Source of the DNA: Methanolobus sp.
GTDB taxonomy: Archaea; Halobacteriota; Methanosarcinia; Methanosarcinales; Methanosarcinaceae
Length of the DNA: 64,000 nucleotides
Assembly: GCF_016278365.1 (NCBI RefSeq)
Contig: NZ_JADQBZ010000011.1
Span: forward strand, 1 to 64,000
Direction of reading: 5' to 3'
This document shows, one piece after another, positions 27,187 to 35,990 of the stretch (its first letter is position 1; the number at the start of each line of letters is the position of its first letter). Made by a program: the position numbers and the translations under genes. Under the pieces are notes generated by a model that was not told where the DNA came from, ran no database searches, and saw nothing but the letters and a program-made list of their open reading frames with translations.

Positions 27187-28515
27187 ATGAAAACATCACT
27201 TAAGTTTTTTGCATATTTTGCAATGGTACTTATGGTGGCAAGCATCCTTTCAACAGGAGCCCTTGCTGCATCTGATAACGCACAGAAGTCAGGCATCCAG
27301 GTCAAGGACAGGGATCGCGACATGGTCAACGCCAATGAGAGTGCCCTGCGCGAGCAGGCAGAAGGCCTGAATAAAACAACTCTTGTGAACAGGGCCAAAG
27401 AGAATAAGAACGTAAAAGCCGGTTATCTTGATGCCAGGGATAACTTCGTGAAGCTTAAGGCCACTGACAGGAACCTTGCTTCCGAAGAAGCCATTGAAGC
27501 TACAAAAGAATACCTGAACAACACTATTGACTACATGATCGACTCCCTTGACAGTGAAGAACATATCACAAAACTGGAACTGGAGAAAGAAAATGTCGCT
27601 GCAGCATCTACCAGGAAGGAACTTGCTGAAAGTGCAAAGGACATAAGAGATATCTGGAAGGATGCACGCAAGGACAGGGTAACCTCATCTGTAACATCTA
27701 TCGATAACAAGTTCACTGCAACTATAAAGGCTTCTGAGACTATAGCCCTCCGCTTTGGGAATGAGATCGCACGTCTGGAAGAGGAAGGCGAAGATGTGAC
27801 TGAGCTTGAAGAGATGCTTAATGAATACAATGCACTCATAGCTGAAGCAAAAGGACACCAGGAACAGGCTAGAAATGCATATACACGCGGTGAGGAATAT
27901 AGTCAAATCGCCCAAAACATGAGTGAAGCAGGACAGAGCCTAAGAGAAGCAAACGCAGTCCTGAAAAATATGCTCCAGCAACTCAAGCAACACCGTGAGG
28001 GACTTGTAGTACTCAACGGAAATGAAACTCTCACAGCCGAAGGAAATGGGACGGCAGTACTCTCCGGGAACCTCAAGATGACATTCAGCACAAATGATGC
28101 AAAGCTCATTGTTAAGGATCTGGCAGGAGATGCCATCATTAACACCAGCGATGCATCTTACGGGTCATCTAACATCAACGCTGGTAACAGCGAGAGCAAT
28201 AACAGGGCATTTGTCTTTGACAATCTCACTGGAACAATTACAATTGAAGGCAGCCGCCTTACAGTGATGCTCCGCGCAGAAGATATCTCACTCTCTGTTG
28301 AAGGGGAAGGAACAGCAGTTCTCTCGGGCGAGGGCTCCTATGAACTCAACGGTGTCAGTAAAGAGTGGGCAAAGCAAGATGATGAAGAGAATGAATCTGA
28401 TGAGAGCTCCGAAGAGTCAGGCGAAAATGAAGATGATGACGACTCAGGAAACGAATTTGGAAATAATACTTCAGAAGGGAATTCTTCCGTTTCCGATAAC
28501 CTGACCGTTATCTGA
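27187..28515 (+). CDS. Secreted coiled-coil protein with an acidic tail
   Basis: 442 residues. Signal peptide at 1-27 (VLMVASILSTGALAAS), a long Glu/Lys/Ala-rich helical region (about 30-290, for example ARLEEEGEDVTELEEMLNEY) predicted as coiled coil, then a beta-rich region with two related segments (ETLTAEGNGTAVLSGNLKM and ISLSVEGEGTAVLSGEGSY). The strongly acidic Asp/Glu/Ser/Asn tail runs from about residue 388 to the end. Many N-x-S/T sites suggest glycosylation. It probably sits in or on the cell surface; no enzyme motif is seen. The lipoprotein gene follows after 25 nt. Confidence 0.8.
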   Translation: MKTSLKFFAYFAMVLMVASILSTGALAASDNAQKSGIQVKDRDRDMVNANESALREQAEGLNKTTLVNRAKENKNVKAGYLDARDNFVKLKATDRNLASEEAIEATKEYLNNTIDYMIDSLDSEEHITKLELEKENVAAASTRKELAESAKDIRDIWKDARKDRVTSSVTSIDNKFTATIKASETIALRFGNEIARLEEEGEDVTELEEMLNEYNALIAEAKGHQEQARNAYTRGEEYSQIAQNMSEAGQSLREANAVLKNMLQQLKQHREGLVVLNGNETLTAEGNGTAVLSGNLKMTFSTNDAKLIVKDLAGDAIINTSDASYGSSNINAGNSESNNRAFVFDNLTGTITIEGSRLTVMLRAEDISLSVEGEGTAVLSGEGSYELNGVSKEWAKQDDEENESDESSEESGENEDDDDSGNEFGNNTSEGNSSVSDNLTVI

Positions 28516-28540
28516 TGGCAAAAAGGGGGATGAAAAATTA

Positions 28541-28807
28541 ATGCTAAAAAATAAGCATATTCTAATAATGGGTATTGTAGTGCTCGGCCTGATCGTATCA
28601 GGCTGCGCCGACAATGAAACACAGGGAGATGACATCATAGCTGAAAATACAAGTGATGCGGATTTATCCGAAGTAGACGCATTGTTAAGCGAAGAGAGCA
28701 TCGGTGTCACTGACCCAGAGATCGTGCAGCTTGAAGCTGAGATGGCAGAGCTTGAAGCACTTATAGGCGAGATGGATGCGGAGAATATCGTAGTAGAGGA
28801 AATATGA
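28541..28807 (+). CDS. Small acidic lipoprotein
   Basis: 88 residues with an N-terminal helix and lipobox LIVSGCAD (Cys23), followed by a short, highly acidic helical segment with heptad-like leucines (PEIVQLEAEMAELEALIGEM). The mature domain could form a coiled coil and pair with the upstream secreted coiled-coil protein, 25 nt away in the same transcript. A terminator hairpin overlaps its stop codon. Confidence 0.75.
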   Translation: MLKNKHILIMGIVVLGLIVSGCADNETQGDDIIAENTSDADLSEVDALLSEESIGVTDPEIVQLEAEMAELEALIGEMDAENIVVEEI

Positions 28808-28832
28808 GCACAACCTGCTCATATCTTTTTTC
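28802..28832 (+). terminator. Intrinsic-type terminator
   Basis: ATATGAGCA, loop CAACC, TGCTCATAT: a perfect 9-bp stem followed by CTTTTTTC. It includes the lipoprotein stop codon and ends the two-gene secreted-protein transcript. Confidence 0.75.
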
Positions 28833-28903
28833 ATAAGCACTGCTGCACATAATTAGTACATGTTTTAGAAATATAGTTACTTGTAGAACTTGTCATTGGG
28901 AAC

Positions 28904-28913
28904 CTTTATATAG
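28904..28913 (+). promoter_or_regulatory. TATA box of htpX
   Basis: CTTTATATAG about 65 nt upstream of the htpX ATG; initiation would fall close to the tandem 10-mer at 28939-28958. Confidence 0.45.
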
Positions 28914-28938
28914 ATGAGCAAACAATTATATATCGATT

Positions 28939-28958
28939 ATGAGAACATATGAGAACAT
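28939..28958 (+). repeat. Perfect tandem 10-mer in the htpX leader
   Basis: ATGAGAACAT occurs twice in direct succession, just after the expected transcription start and about 17 nt before the htpX ATG. It may be a regulator site; each copy also contains an ATG. Confidence 0.5.
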
Positions 28959-28974
28959 CTCTACGAGGTAAAAA

Positions 28975-29832
28975 ATGGGGAATATGCTTAAGACAACGTT
29001 ACTGCTGGCCACACTGACAGGTCTTCTGGTCATCGTAGGCCAGATGGTTGGCGGGACTTCTGGAATGATAATTGCCTTCATATTTGCCGTTATCATGAAC
29101 TTTGGTACTTACTGGTACAGCGATAAGATAGTCCTGAAAATGTACCGCGCACAGGAAGTGACAGCTGCAGACTATCCGGACTTATACGGAATTGTGCAGA
29201 AACTTGTACTTCGTGCAAACCTTCCCATGCCCAAAGTGTATATAGTTCACACATCGATGCCCAATGCATTTGCAACCGGAAGGGATCCACAGCATGCTGC
29301 AGTTGCTGCAACTACAGGCATACTTGACTTGCTGAATGCAGAAGAGCTTGAGGGTGTCCTTGCACACGAACTTGCACACGTCAGGAATCGTGACACTCTG
29401 ATCAGCGCCATTGCAGCAACAATAGCTGGTGTTATCACAATGCTAGCCACATGGGCCCAGTGGGCAGCCATTTTCGGCGGCATCGGAGGAAGGGATAGTG
29501 AAGGAAGCGGAAATATCATAGGGTTTATCGCGCTCGCAATAGTAGCACCCATTGCTGCAACAATAATCCAGCTAGCCATCTCAAGGTCCAGGGAATTTGC
29601 TGCCGACGCAGAGGGTGCACGCATATCGCAGAAACCATGGGCTCTTGCAAATGCACTGGAGAAACTTGAATACGGGTCTACCCACTACAGAGAAAGAAAA
29701 GGGGACGTACAGGCATCCCAAAGCACTGCACACATGTTCATAGTGAACCCCTTGAAGGGAAGCACCCTCATGAACCTGTTCAGGACACACCCGGTCACCG
29801 AAGAGCGCATTAAGCGCCTTCGTGCGATGTAA
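28975..29832 (+). CDS. htpX: HtpX membrane metalloprotease (M48)
   Basis: 285 residues. Two N-terminal membrane helices, zinc motif HELAH at 131-135 followed by VRNRD, then two more hydrophobic segments and the third zinc ligand region [14 protein letters not shown]. HtpX degrades damaged membrane proteins with the active site on the cytoplasmic side. A GAGGTA ribosome site precedes the ATG. It is preceded by a TATA box and a tandem 10-mer that may be its stress-control site. The length is typical. Confidence 0.95.
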   Translation: MGNMLKTTLLLATLTGLLVIVGQMVGGTSGMIIAFIFAVIMNFGTYWYSDKIVLKMYRAQEVTAADYPDLYGIVQKLVLRANLPMPKVYIVHTSMPNAFATGRDPQHAAVAATTGILDLLNAEELEGVLAHELAHVRNRDTLISAIAATIAGVITMLATWAQWAAIFGGIGGRDSEGSGNIIGFIALAIVAPIAATIIQLAISRSREFAADAEGARISQKPWALANALEKLEYGSTHYRERKGDVQASQSTAHMFIVNPLKGSTLMNLFRTHPVTEERIKRLRAM

Positions 29833-29840
29833 ATATCCAA

Positions 29841-30287
29841 TCAGAAACTGAAGAGGCTCACCTGACCGGGCTCGATCAGGTGAATTACCTCTACTTCATT
29901 TTCTTCCAGTTTTATGGAAAGATAATGTCTGTGACATCCTTTTGGGCTTTTTTCTGCGCACATGAGCACTACCCTTCCACCTTCTTTATGAACATTAATT
30001 ATGTAGGCTAAAAGTTTTGCAAAACTGTTCCTGAACTCATCGGTCCCCATGTATTCTATATATGTGGAGTCACGCATTCCTCCAACTCCTTCACAGTGCG
30101 TATAGATAATATCATTCAGGGGAAGAGACCTTTCCAGCGATTCCCTATTATAATCATCAAATGTTGACTGAGGATACCTCCGGATATCGACAAGGTTGGT
30201 TATCCTGTTCTGAGCAAGCATCTGCACAAAATCATCAAAGGACCTGTTGCCATATCCTATGCTGTAACATTGAGTTTTTCGCACCAT
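29841..30287 (-). CDS. DUF488-family protein
   Basis: 148 residues with DUF488 features: SIGYGNRSFDDFVQML at the N-terminus, LVDIRRYPQST, and a Cys/His segment MCAEKSPKGCHRHYLS near 118-133. The biochemical function of the family is not established. It is convergent with htpX, ending 8 nt after the htpX stop codon. Monocistronic. Confidence 0.88.
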   Translation of the reverse strand: MVRKTQCYSIGYGNRSFDDFVQMLAQNRITNLVDIRRYPQSTFDDYNRESLERSLPLNDIIYTHCEGVGGMRDSTYIEYMGTDEFRNSFAKLLAYIINVHKEGGRVVLMCAEKSPKGCHRHYLSIKLEENEVEVIHLIEPGQVSLFSF

Positions 30288-30410
30288 CGTAAGATAATAG
30301 TATTTAATCTAATTGAATACATCGAAAGGAGGGCACCACGGTGACACCAGGCAACATCCATGACAAATATTATTGGCATTAAAGGCATACAATATATTCT
30401 TTTTCATCAT

Positions 30411-33400
30411 TTACATATCATGTTTCTGATCCATAATAGAAAATGTAAATGTGCTTCCTTTCCCCTCCTCACTTTCCACCTGGATCTTGCCACCATGCAT
30501 CTCAATAAATCGCCTGACAAGCGCAAGTCCCAGACCTGTACCCCCATATCTTCTTTTGTTTGATGCGTCGACCTGCATGAAAGGATCGAATATCTCTTCA
30601 GACCTATGTGCAGGAATCCCTATGCCAGTATCTGAAACTGATATTTCGATGATGTTATTGGACCTTATGGCGATGACTTTGACCTTGCCATTATCCGGAG
30701 TGAACTTGATAGCATTGCTCAACAGATTGTATATGATCTGCTTGAATTTTAGTTTGTCAGCAAATATATACGGGTCCTGGATATCATCCATTATATCAAC
30801 ATCGATACCTTTCCTTACTGACAGCGGATACAGTGATCTTTGAACCTCGGCAAGCAACTCCGAAACAGAGATGTCCTCACAATCGAGTTCCATTTTACCT
30901 GCTTCGATTTTTGATAGGTCCAGGACATCGTTGATAACTTCAAGTAGGTGTTTGCCGCTTCTCAGAATATGGTCAACATATTCGATTTGCTTATCATTCA
31001 GTTCACCAACACTCTGCATACTCAGAATATCTGAAAAACCAATCACAGCTGTAAGAGGTGTGCGTAGTTCATGGCTCATGTTCGCCAGAAACTCGGACTT
31101 GATGCGGCTGTTCTCTTCAGCCATCATTTTGGCTTCGACCAGGGAATACTCAGCCTTCTTCTTTTCAGTAATATCACTTGCAAAAACAAGATAGCGAGTC
31201 TCTGAAAGCTTGATAGCGTCAATCCTCATCCAGATTACAGCTCCGTCTTTACGCACAATGGATTGATCATCTGAAGCATATCCATTGCTTTCGAGGCCCA
31301 GGAACTTTTGATAATTTTTCATCTGGAACTCAGTGGATAGTATATCGCTAAAAAGAATTCCGATCAATTCACTTTCCGAATAACCTGTAAGTACGCTGGC
31401 AGCTTTGTTGACCTCAAGAAAATGACCCTTTTCATCAAGTATGAAGATACCGGATGGTGCACTTTCAATATAGTTTCTGAACTTCCGTTCACTTTCACGC
31501 AGCGCGTCTTCTGACTCTTTGCGACCGGTGATGTCATGATAGTTCAGAAGAACTCCTCTTATAGCAGGATCGTGCAGGAGATTAGTGGCAGTGAATTCCA
31601 TCCATTTGTAACTTCCATCCTTACAGCGATACCGGGATTCCGCAGATACTGTAGAGCCAGGGTCATCGAGTAGACTTGCAAAGACCTCCCGTATATGAGA
31701 AAGATCATCCGGATGGATGTTCTCCCATGTAGAGCTCCCAACAACATCTTCTGGTTTCCAGCCGAACCATCTCTCAATATTGGGGCTTTTGAACCTGTTA
31801 ATACCATCCTTGTCAATGATTGCGATAACATCGGCGATATTTGAAATCATGGCACTAAGTTTGGCTTCGCTTTCCCGTACTGCTGCCTCTGATTGTTTCT
31901 GTTCGGTAATGTCCCTGAACTCTACGGCACGAACCTGTTTTCCCTTGTATGGAATATTTCTTGCTTCCAGCCTGATCGGATACTCTGTGCTGTCCTTGCG
32001 AAGACCTACAGCTTCATAAGGTTCCTCGAAACCAGAGAGTATGTTACTCATCACTTTCTCGCGGGAAACTTCAGCTATCAGAAGCAATCCATCCATCCCG
32101 ACGAGTTCTTCAAGAGTGTAACCCGATAGTTCGGAAAGGCCCTGGTTGCAATCCAGTATAAGTCCCTTATAATGGATGGCGATACCCCCAAATGATGCAT
32201 TGTGGAGTGCCTTGAATCGCTCTTCACTTTCTTTAAGTGCCTTTTCCGAATTCTTGCGATGGACAGCTTCACCGATACCGTCAGCCACAACCCGAAGAAG
32301 CTTGATATCGTCCTCATGCCATTGCCGGACACTAACACAATCATCGAACCCGACGAAACCCCAAAAGTCCGGCCCCGAGAATATTGGCAGAATCAAGACC
32401 GAAAGTATGCCTTGTTCTGCAAGGATGGTCCTGTCCGGTTCATCAAGTTCCTCTACTACATGTGCATAGTGCTGTCCTGACTGCAATGTTGCAAGGAGTG
32501 TAGTAGATCCCTCACTGTATGGTAGATGCTTGAGAACAGGATTATCTATTTGTTCAGTGACGCCATCACCAACAATCTCGTATATCTGGGACATGCAAAG
32601 GCCAAGCTTGGAATCCTCCTCATTCTGGAATATATAAGACCTACTATCATCTGCAGTACGATGGAGTCGTCCCAGTACCCCCGGCAATATTACATCCAGG
32701 TCTTCCGGCTCAAGCAGGAAGCGCATACATTCTACGGTTGCGAGCTCATAATTAAGTCTTCTTTTAAGATCATCTTCAGCTTTCCTTCGTTTATCCTCGA
32801 TCTCGAACTTATAGAATGCAAATCCCAGATCATCTGCCACTTCATTGAAAAGATGTTGTTCTTCTTCAAGATAAGCATATTCAGGTGAAACAGAAACTGT
32901 CAGAACGCCATATAAACTATTATTGTATTGCAGAGAACAGCACATAACAGCACTTTCGGGACATTCATGCGCTAAAAGACAACCTGAACAAGTCTCAGCA
33001 GGTTTGCTTATGATTGTGATCTGTCTGGTTCCAAGAACAGTTCTCATACATGCAGGGAATATACCCTGGTCCAGTTGTTTGCTGAATGCCTGGAAACTAT
33101 CACCATAACCCGAAGAGGTTGTTGATATTACAGCCCCTTTCGCATCAAGTGCCGCAATCCATGCATTATAATATCCCAGGGTCTCGGTCAGATTCTGGCA
33201 AGCTTTTAATATAAGTTGTTCGGGATCATTTTCCTTAGTAATGAGCTGGTTCACATTTCTAATTCCCAGAAGCACTTCTTTCAGATGGCATTCACGTTTC
33301 TCAGCCAGCTTGTGTTTTGTGATATCCTGGAATGAACCGATGATCATTTTGACCTTACCATTCTCAATAACAGGTTTTCCTATTGTCCTGACCCATTTAG

Positions 33401-34307
33401 TGTTACCTTTTGCAGTTAGCATTTCCAGTTCAAGGTCATAAGGAATTGCATTTATGATAGCCTCATTTGTAGCATCGGTGATTTTCTGCTTCGATACCTC
33501 TGTGTAAAAACTGAGACCTCTCTCCACGTTAGTTGGATCAAGAGGGTCCATATCGTGGATACGGGCAACTTCAGCAGTCCAGGTACCCTCCAAAGTTTGT
33601 GCATCATATTTCCACCCCCCAACTTTGGCCATTTCCCCTGTACGTTTAAGCAGATCCAGTAGATACTGATTTGTTTCTTCTGCAAGCTTACGTTCAGTAA
33701 TGTCTCTTGCAATGCTCAGGATAACTTGTTTCCCCTTATAGGTCACCAGACTTGATTTTATCTCCACATAGATAATCCTTCCATCTTTAGCAACATGCGT
33801 CGTTTCAAATATCGGATTCTGGTCTGTCTTCATTCGACCAACCAGACTTTTTACCTCTTCCGGGCTTAATGTGCCATCAATGTCTTCGGGTCCCATAGAA
33901 AGCAGTTCATCTCTGGAATAACCCAGAGCATCGGTGACAGCATCATTTACATCTATGATGCGACTATCAAAGTCAATAACCCATACCGTGTCAATCATCC
34001 CATTGACCACTGTCCTGTATTTCTCCTCACTTTCACGAAGTTCTTCCTTTACTTCGAAAAGAGCGTTCTGCGACTTTCTGAGTGATTCGGTCCGCGGTTT
34101 CAGGTATAGATACAATAGCGACCCGGTGATGAGTACAAAAGTCCACCCTTTATAGGTCTGAAGTTTGGAGTAGAGGGCCATATCGAAGGCGAACAATCCC
34201 AGAAAAGTGTCAGACAATATGATCCAAGCACTAGCCAGAAGAAGATACAAAACAGTAACTCTTTGAATCATCGTTATATTTTTTTCGGCTCTGGCTTGCC
34301 CGTCCAT
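30411..34307 (-). CDS. Large multi-PAS/GAF hybrid-sensing histidine kinase
   Basis: 1298 residues. Two N-terminal membrane helices (about 17-37 and 52-68) with a short outside loop; PAS (about 92-205); PAS-like domain (215-330); GAF (345-500) containing a cysteine cluster CSGCLLAHECPESAVMCC; a second GAF (525-695); three PAS domains (705-820, 830-945, 950-1065). The HisKA helix is NMSHELRTPLTAVIGFSDIL and the HATPase_c domain has SNAIKFTPDNGKV and GTGLGLALV. It has no receiver domain. Most signals are therefore sensed in the cytoplasm. A GAGGTAGT site precedes the ATG. No cognate regulator is adjacent. Confidence 0.92.
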   Translation of the reverse strand: MDGQARAEKNITMIQRVTVLYLLLASAWIILSDTFLGLFAFDMALYSKLQTYKGWTFVLITGSLLYLYLKPRTESLRKSQNALFEVKEELRESEEKYRTVVNGMIDTVWVIDFDSRIIDVNDAVTDALGYSRDELLSMGPEDIDGTLSPEEVKSLVGRMKTDQNPIFETTHVAKDGRIIYVEIKSSLVTYKGKQVILSIARDITERKLAEETNQYLLDLLKRTGEMAKVGGWKYDAQTLEGTWTAEVARIHDMDPLDPTNVERGLSFYTEVSKQKITDATNEAIINAIPYDLELEMLTAKGNTKWVRTIGKPVIENGKVKMIIGSFQDITKHKLAEKRECHLKEVLLGIRNVNQLITKENDPEQLILKACQNLTETLGYYNAWIAALDAKGAVISTTSSGYGDSFQAFSKQLDQGIFPACMRTVLGTRQITIISKPAETCSGCLLAHECPESAVMCCSLQYNNSLYGVLTVSVSPEYAYLEEEQHLFNEVADDLGFAFYKFEIEDKRRKAEDDLKRRLNYELATVECMRFLLEPEDLDVILPGVLGRLHRTADDSRSYIFQNEEDSKLGLCMSQIYEIVGDGVTEQIDNPVLKHLPYSEGSTTLLATLQSGQHYAHVVEELDEPDRTILAEQGILSVLILPIFSGPDFWGFVGFDDCVSVRQWHEDDIKLLRVVADGIGEAVHRKNSEKALKESEERFKALHNASFGGIAIHYKGLILDCNQGLSELSGYTLEELVGMDGLLLIAEVSREKVMSNILSGFEEPYEAVGLRKDSTEYPIRLEARNIPYKGKQVRAVEFRDITEQKQSEAAVRESEAKLSAMISNIADVIAIIDKDGINRFKSPNIERWFGWKPEDVVGSSTWENIHPDDLSHIREVFASLLDDPGSTVSAESRYRCKDGSYKWMEFTATNLLHDPAIRGVLLNYHDITGRKESEDALRESERKFRNYIESAPSGIFILDEKGHFLEVNKAASVLTGYSESELIGILFSDILSTEFQMKNYQKFLGLESNGYASDDQSIVRKDGAVIWMRIDAIKLSETRYLVFASDITEKKKAEYSLVEAKMMAEENSRIKSEFLANMSHELRTPLTAVIGFSDILSMQSVGELNDKQIEYVDHILRSGKHLLEVINDVLDLSKIEAGKMELDCEDISVSELLAEVQRSLYPLSVRKGIDVDIMDDIQDPYIFADKLKFKQIIYNLLSNAIKFTPDNGKVKVIAIRSNNIIEISVSDTGIGIPAHRSEEIFDPFMQVDASNKRRYGGTGLGLALVRRFIEMHGGKIQVESEEGKGSTFTFSIMDQKHDM

Positions 34308-34654
34308 TTTACTACCTCGTCTATATCCACTATAAGTTTATATTCAGATGAACATATAATCAAATTATAGTATATTAGTATGCATATATATTGATTGGGA
34401 TATATAAGTCGCCACCATACGAAAACCTTACTATCATTAATTACTCTGCTATAATAACTATTTTTGCTAGCTGAGGTTCTAATGCATAATCTTTAAAGGT
34501 ACTTATTTTATAGGATTAGGTGCAATCCAGTGCAAATATACGTATGTGCACACCATCGCTATATGCCAGAATGCAACAATGATATAAGCATTGATGCTTG
34601 TGAAAATGCACTCCAATGCAAATAGTGATGTCGTTTTAGGAAAAAGAGGATAAA
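34308..34654. other. Divergent promoter region with a spaced 18-nt direct repeat
   Basis: 347 nt between the multi-PAS kinase and aroA. It contains AT-rich promoter-like blocks and two near-identical 18-mers, TGCAATCCAGTGCAAATA at 34521-34538 and TGCACTCCAATGCAAATA at 34607-34624 (16 of 18 identical), 86 nt apart. The first is followed by the palindromic ATACGTAT. These may be operator sites for aroA. Confidence 0.45.
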
Positions 34655-35953
34655 ATGAAAGTATCTGCCGGCATCTCTAAGATTAATGGTGAAGTATTTG
34701 CACCGTCTTCAAAAAGCTATACTCATAGAGCCATTGCTATCGCGTCACTCTCAGAAGAGTGCGTTATTCATAGGCCACTCCTGTCGGCCGATACACTGGC
34801 AACTGTAAGGGCCTGTGAGGCCTTTGGTGCGCGTGTTGACATGCAGGGGGATAGACTTGCAGTCCACGGATTCAGGGGAAAGCCAAATTTACCTGATAAT
34901 GTTATCGATGTTGCGAATTCCGGTACTACTTTGAGATTCATGACAGCCATTTCAGCTGTAGTAAAAGGCACGACGGTACTGACAGGTGACAGCTCCATCA
35001 GGACGCGCCCCAACAAACCCCTCCTTGAAGTACTGAATGACCTGGAAGTAGAGGCATTTTCCACCCGTGACAACGGATGTGCGCCAATTGTGGTAAAAGG
35101 TGGACTTAATGGTGGCACTGCTATGATAGATGGGTCCATCAGCTCCCAGTTCATATCTGCTTTGCTCATAGCCTGTCCTCTCACAGCCAACGATACGGTA
35201 ATCTCCATAAAAGGCAATCTTAAGTCCAGACCATACGTGGATGTCACAATCGAACTTCTAAGACAGGCGGGTGTGAAAATAATCGTAAAAGAGAATGGTA
35301 ATATTACTTTCATCATCCCTGCAGGCCAGAAGTATAATCTCAAAGAGTATACGGTTCCAGGCGATTTCTCATCAGCTTCCTATCTGCTCGCGGCAGCGGC
35401 CATCACAAGGTCCTCTGTCGTGGTCAAGAACCTCTTCCCCTCAAAACAGGGCGACGTTGAGATCATCGATGTGCTTAGGCGCATGGGAGCTGACATATCA
35501 TGGAACATGGAAGAAGGCATCGTGAGCGTGGCAGGGAACAGGAAACTCAAAGGCACCACATTCGATGTCGGAGCCACCCCTGACCTGGTGCCCACTATTG
35601 CAGTGCTGGCAGCATGCGCAGAGGGTGTCACTGTGATAGGAAATGCCGAGCATGTCCGCTACAAGGAGACAGACAGGCTACATGCGATGGCAGTGGAGCT
35701 CACAAAAATGGGAATCAATATCAAAGAAGAAAAGGACAGCCTCACAATAACCGGAGGGGAACTGCACGGTGCCGAGGTACACGGCTGGCATGATCACAGG
35801 ATAGTGATGTCACTTACAATTGCCGGCATGGTGGCAGGGAACACTACGGTCGATACGGTCGAGTCTATTGATATATCCTACCCGGAGTTCTTTGAAGATA
35901 TGAGATCCATCGGAGCAGACCTGAAAGTATCCGGAGGTCCGAAAGATAATTAG
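34655..35953 (+). CDS. aroA: 3-phosphoshikimate 1-carboxyvinyltransferase (EPSP synthase)
   Basis: 432 residues. Joins phosphoenolpyruvate to shikimate-3-phosphate in aromatic amino acid synthesis. Family signatures: SKSYTHRAI near 20 (substrate-binding Lys and Ser), NSGTTLRFM near 89, TGDSSIRTRPNKPLL near 110-125, GDFSSASYLLAAAA near 238-251, and RYKETDRLHAM near 335-345. Length is normal and the gene stands alone on the plus strand. The direct repeats upstream may regulate it. Confidence 0.96.
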   Translation: MKVSAGISKINGEVFAPSSKSYTHRAIAIASLSEECVIHRPLLSADTLATVRACEAFGARVDMQGDRLAVHGFRGKPNLPDNVIDVANSGTTLRFMTAISAVVKGTTVLTGDSSIRTRPNKPLLEVLNDLEVEAFSTRDNGCAPIVVKGGLNGGTAMIDGSISSQFISALLIACPLTANDTVISIKGNLKSRPYVDVTIELLRQAGVKIIVKENGNITFIIPAGQKYNLKEYTVPGDFSSASYLLAAAAITRSSVVVKNLFPSKQGDVEIIDVLRRMGADISWNMEEGIVSVAGNRKLKGTTFDVGATPDLVPTIAVLAACAEGVTVIGNAEHVRYKETDRLHAMAVELTKMGINIKEEKDSLTITGGELHGAEVHGWHDHRIVMSLTIAGMVAGNTTVDTVESIDISYPEFFEDMRSIGADLKVSGGPKDN

Positions 35954-35963
35954 AAAAATAAAA

Positions 35964-35990
35964 AGTGAAGGGAATTACCCTCCATTCACT
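35964..35990 (-). terminator. Hairpin between convergent aroA and hydantoinase-family genes
   Basis: AGTGAAGGG, loop AATTA, CCC with a TCCA bulge, TTCACT. On the minus strand it is followed by a T-rich run (TTTTATTTTTCT), suiting termination of the hydantoinase-family gene. Confidence 0.4.
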
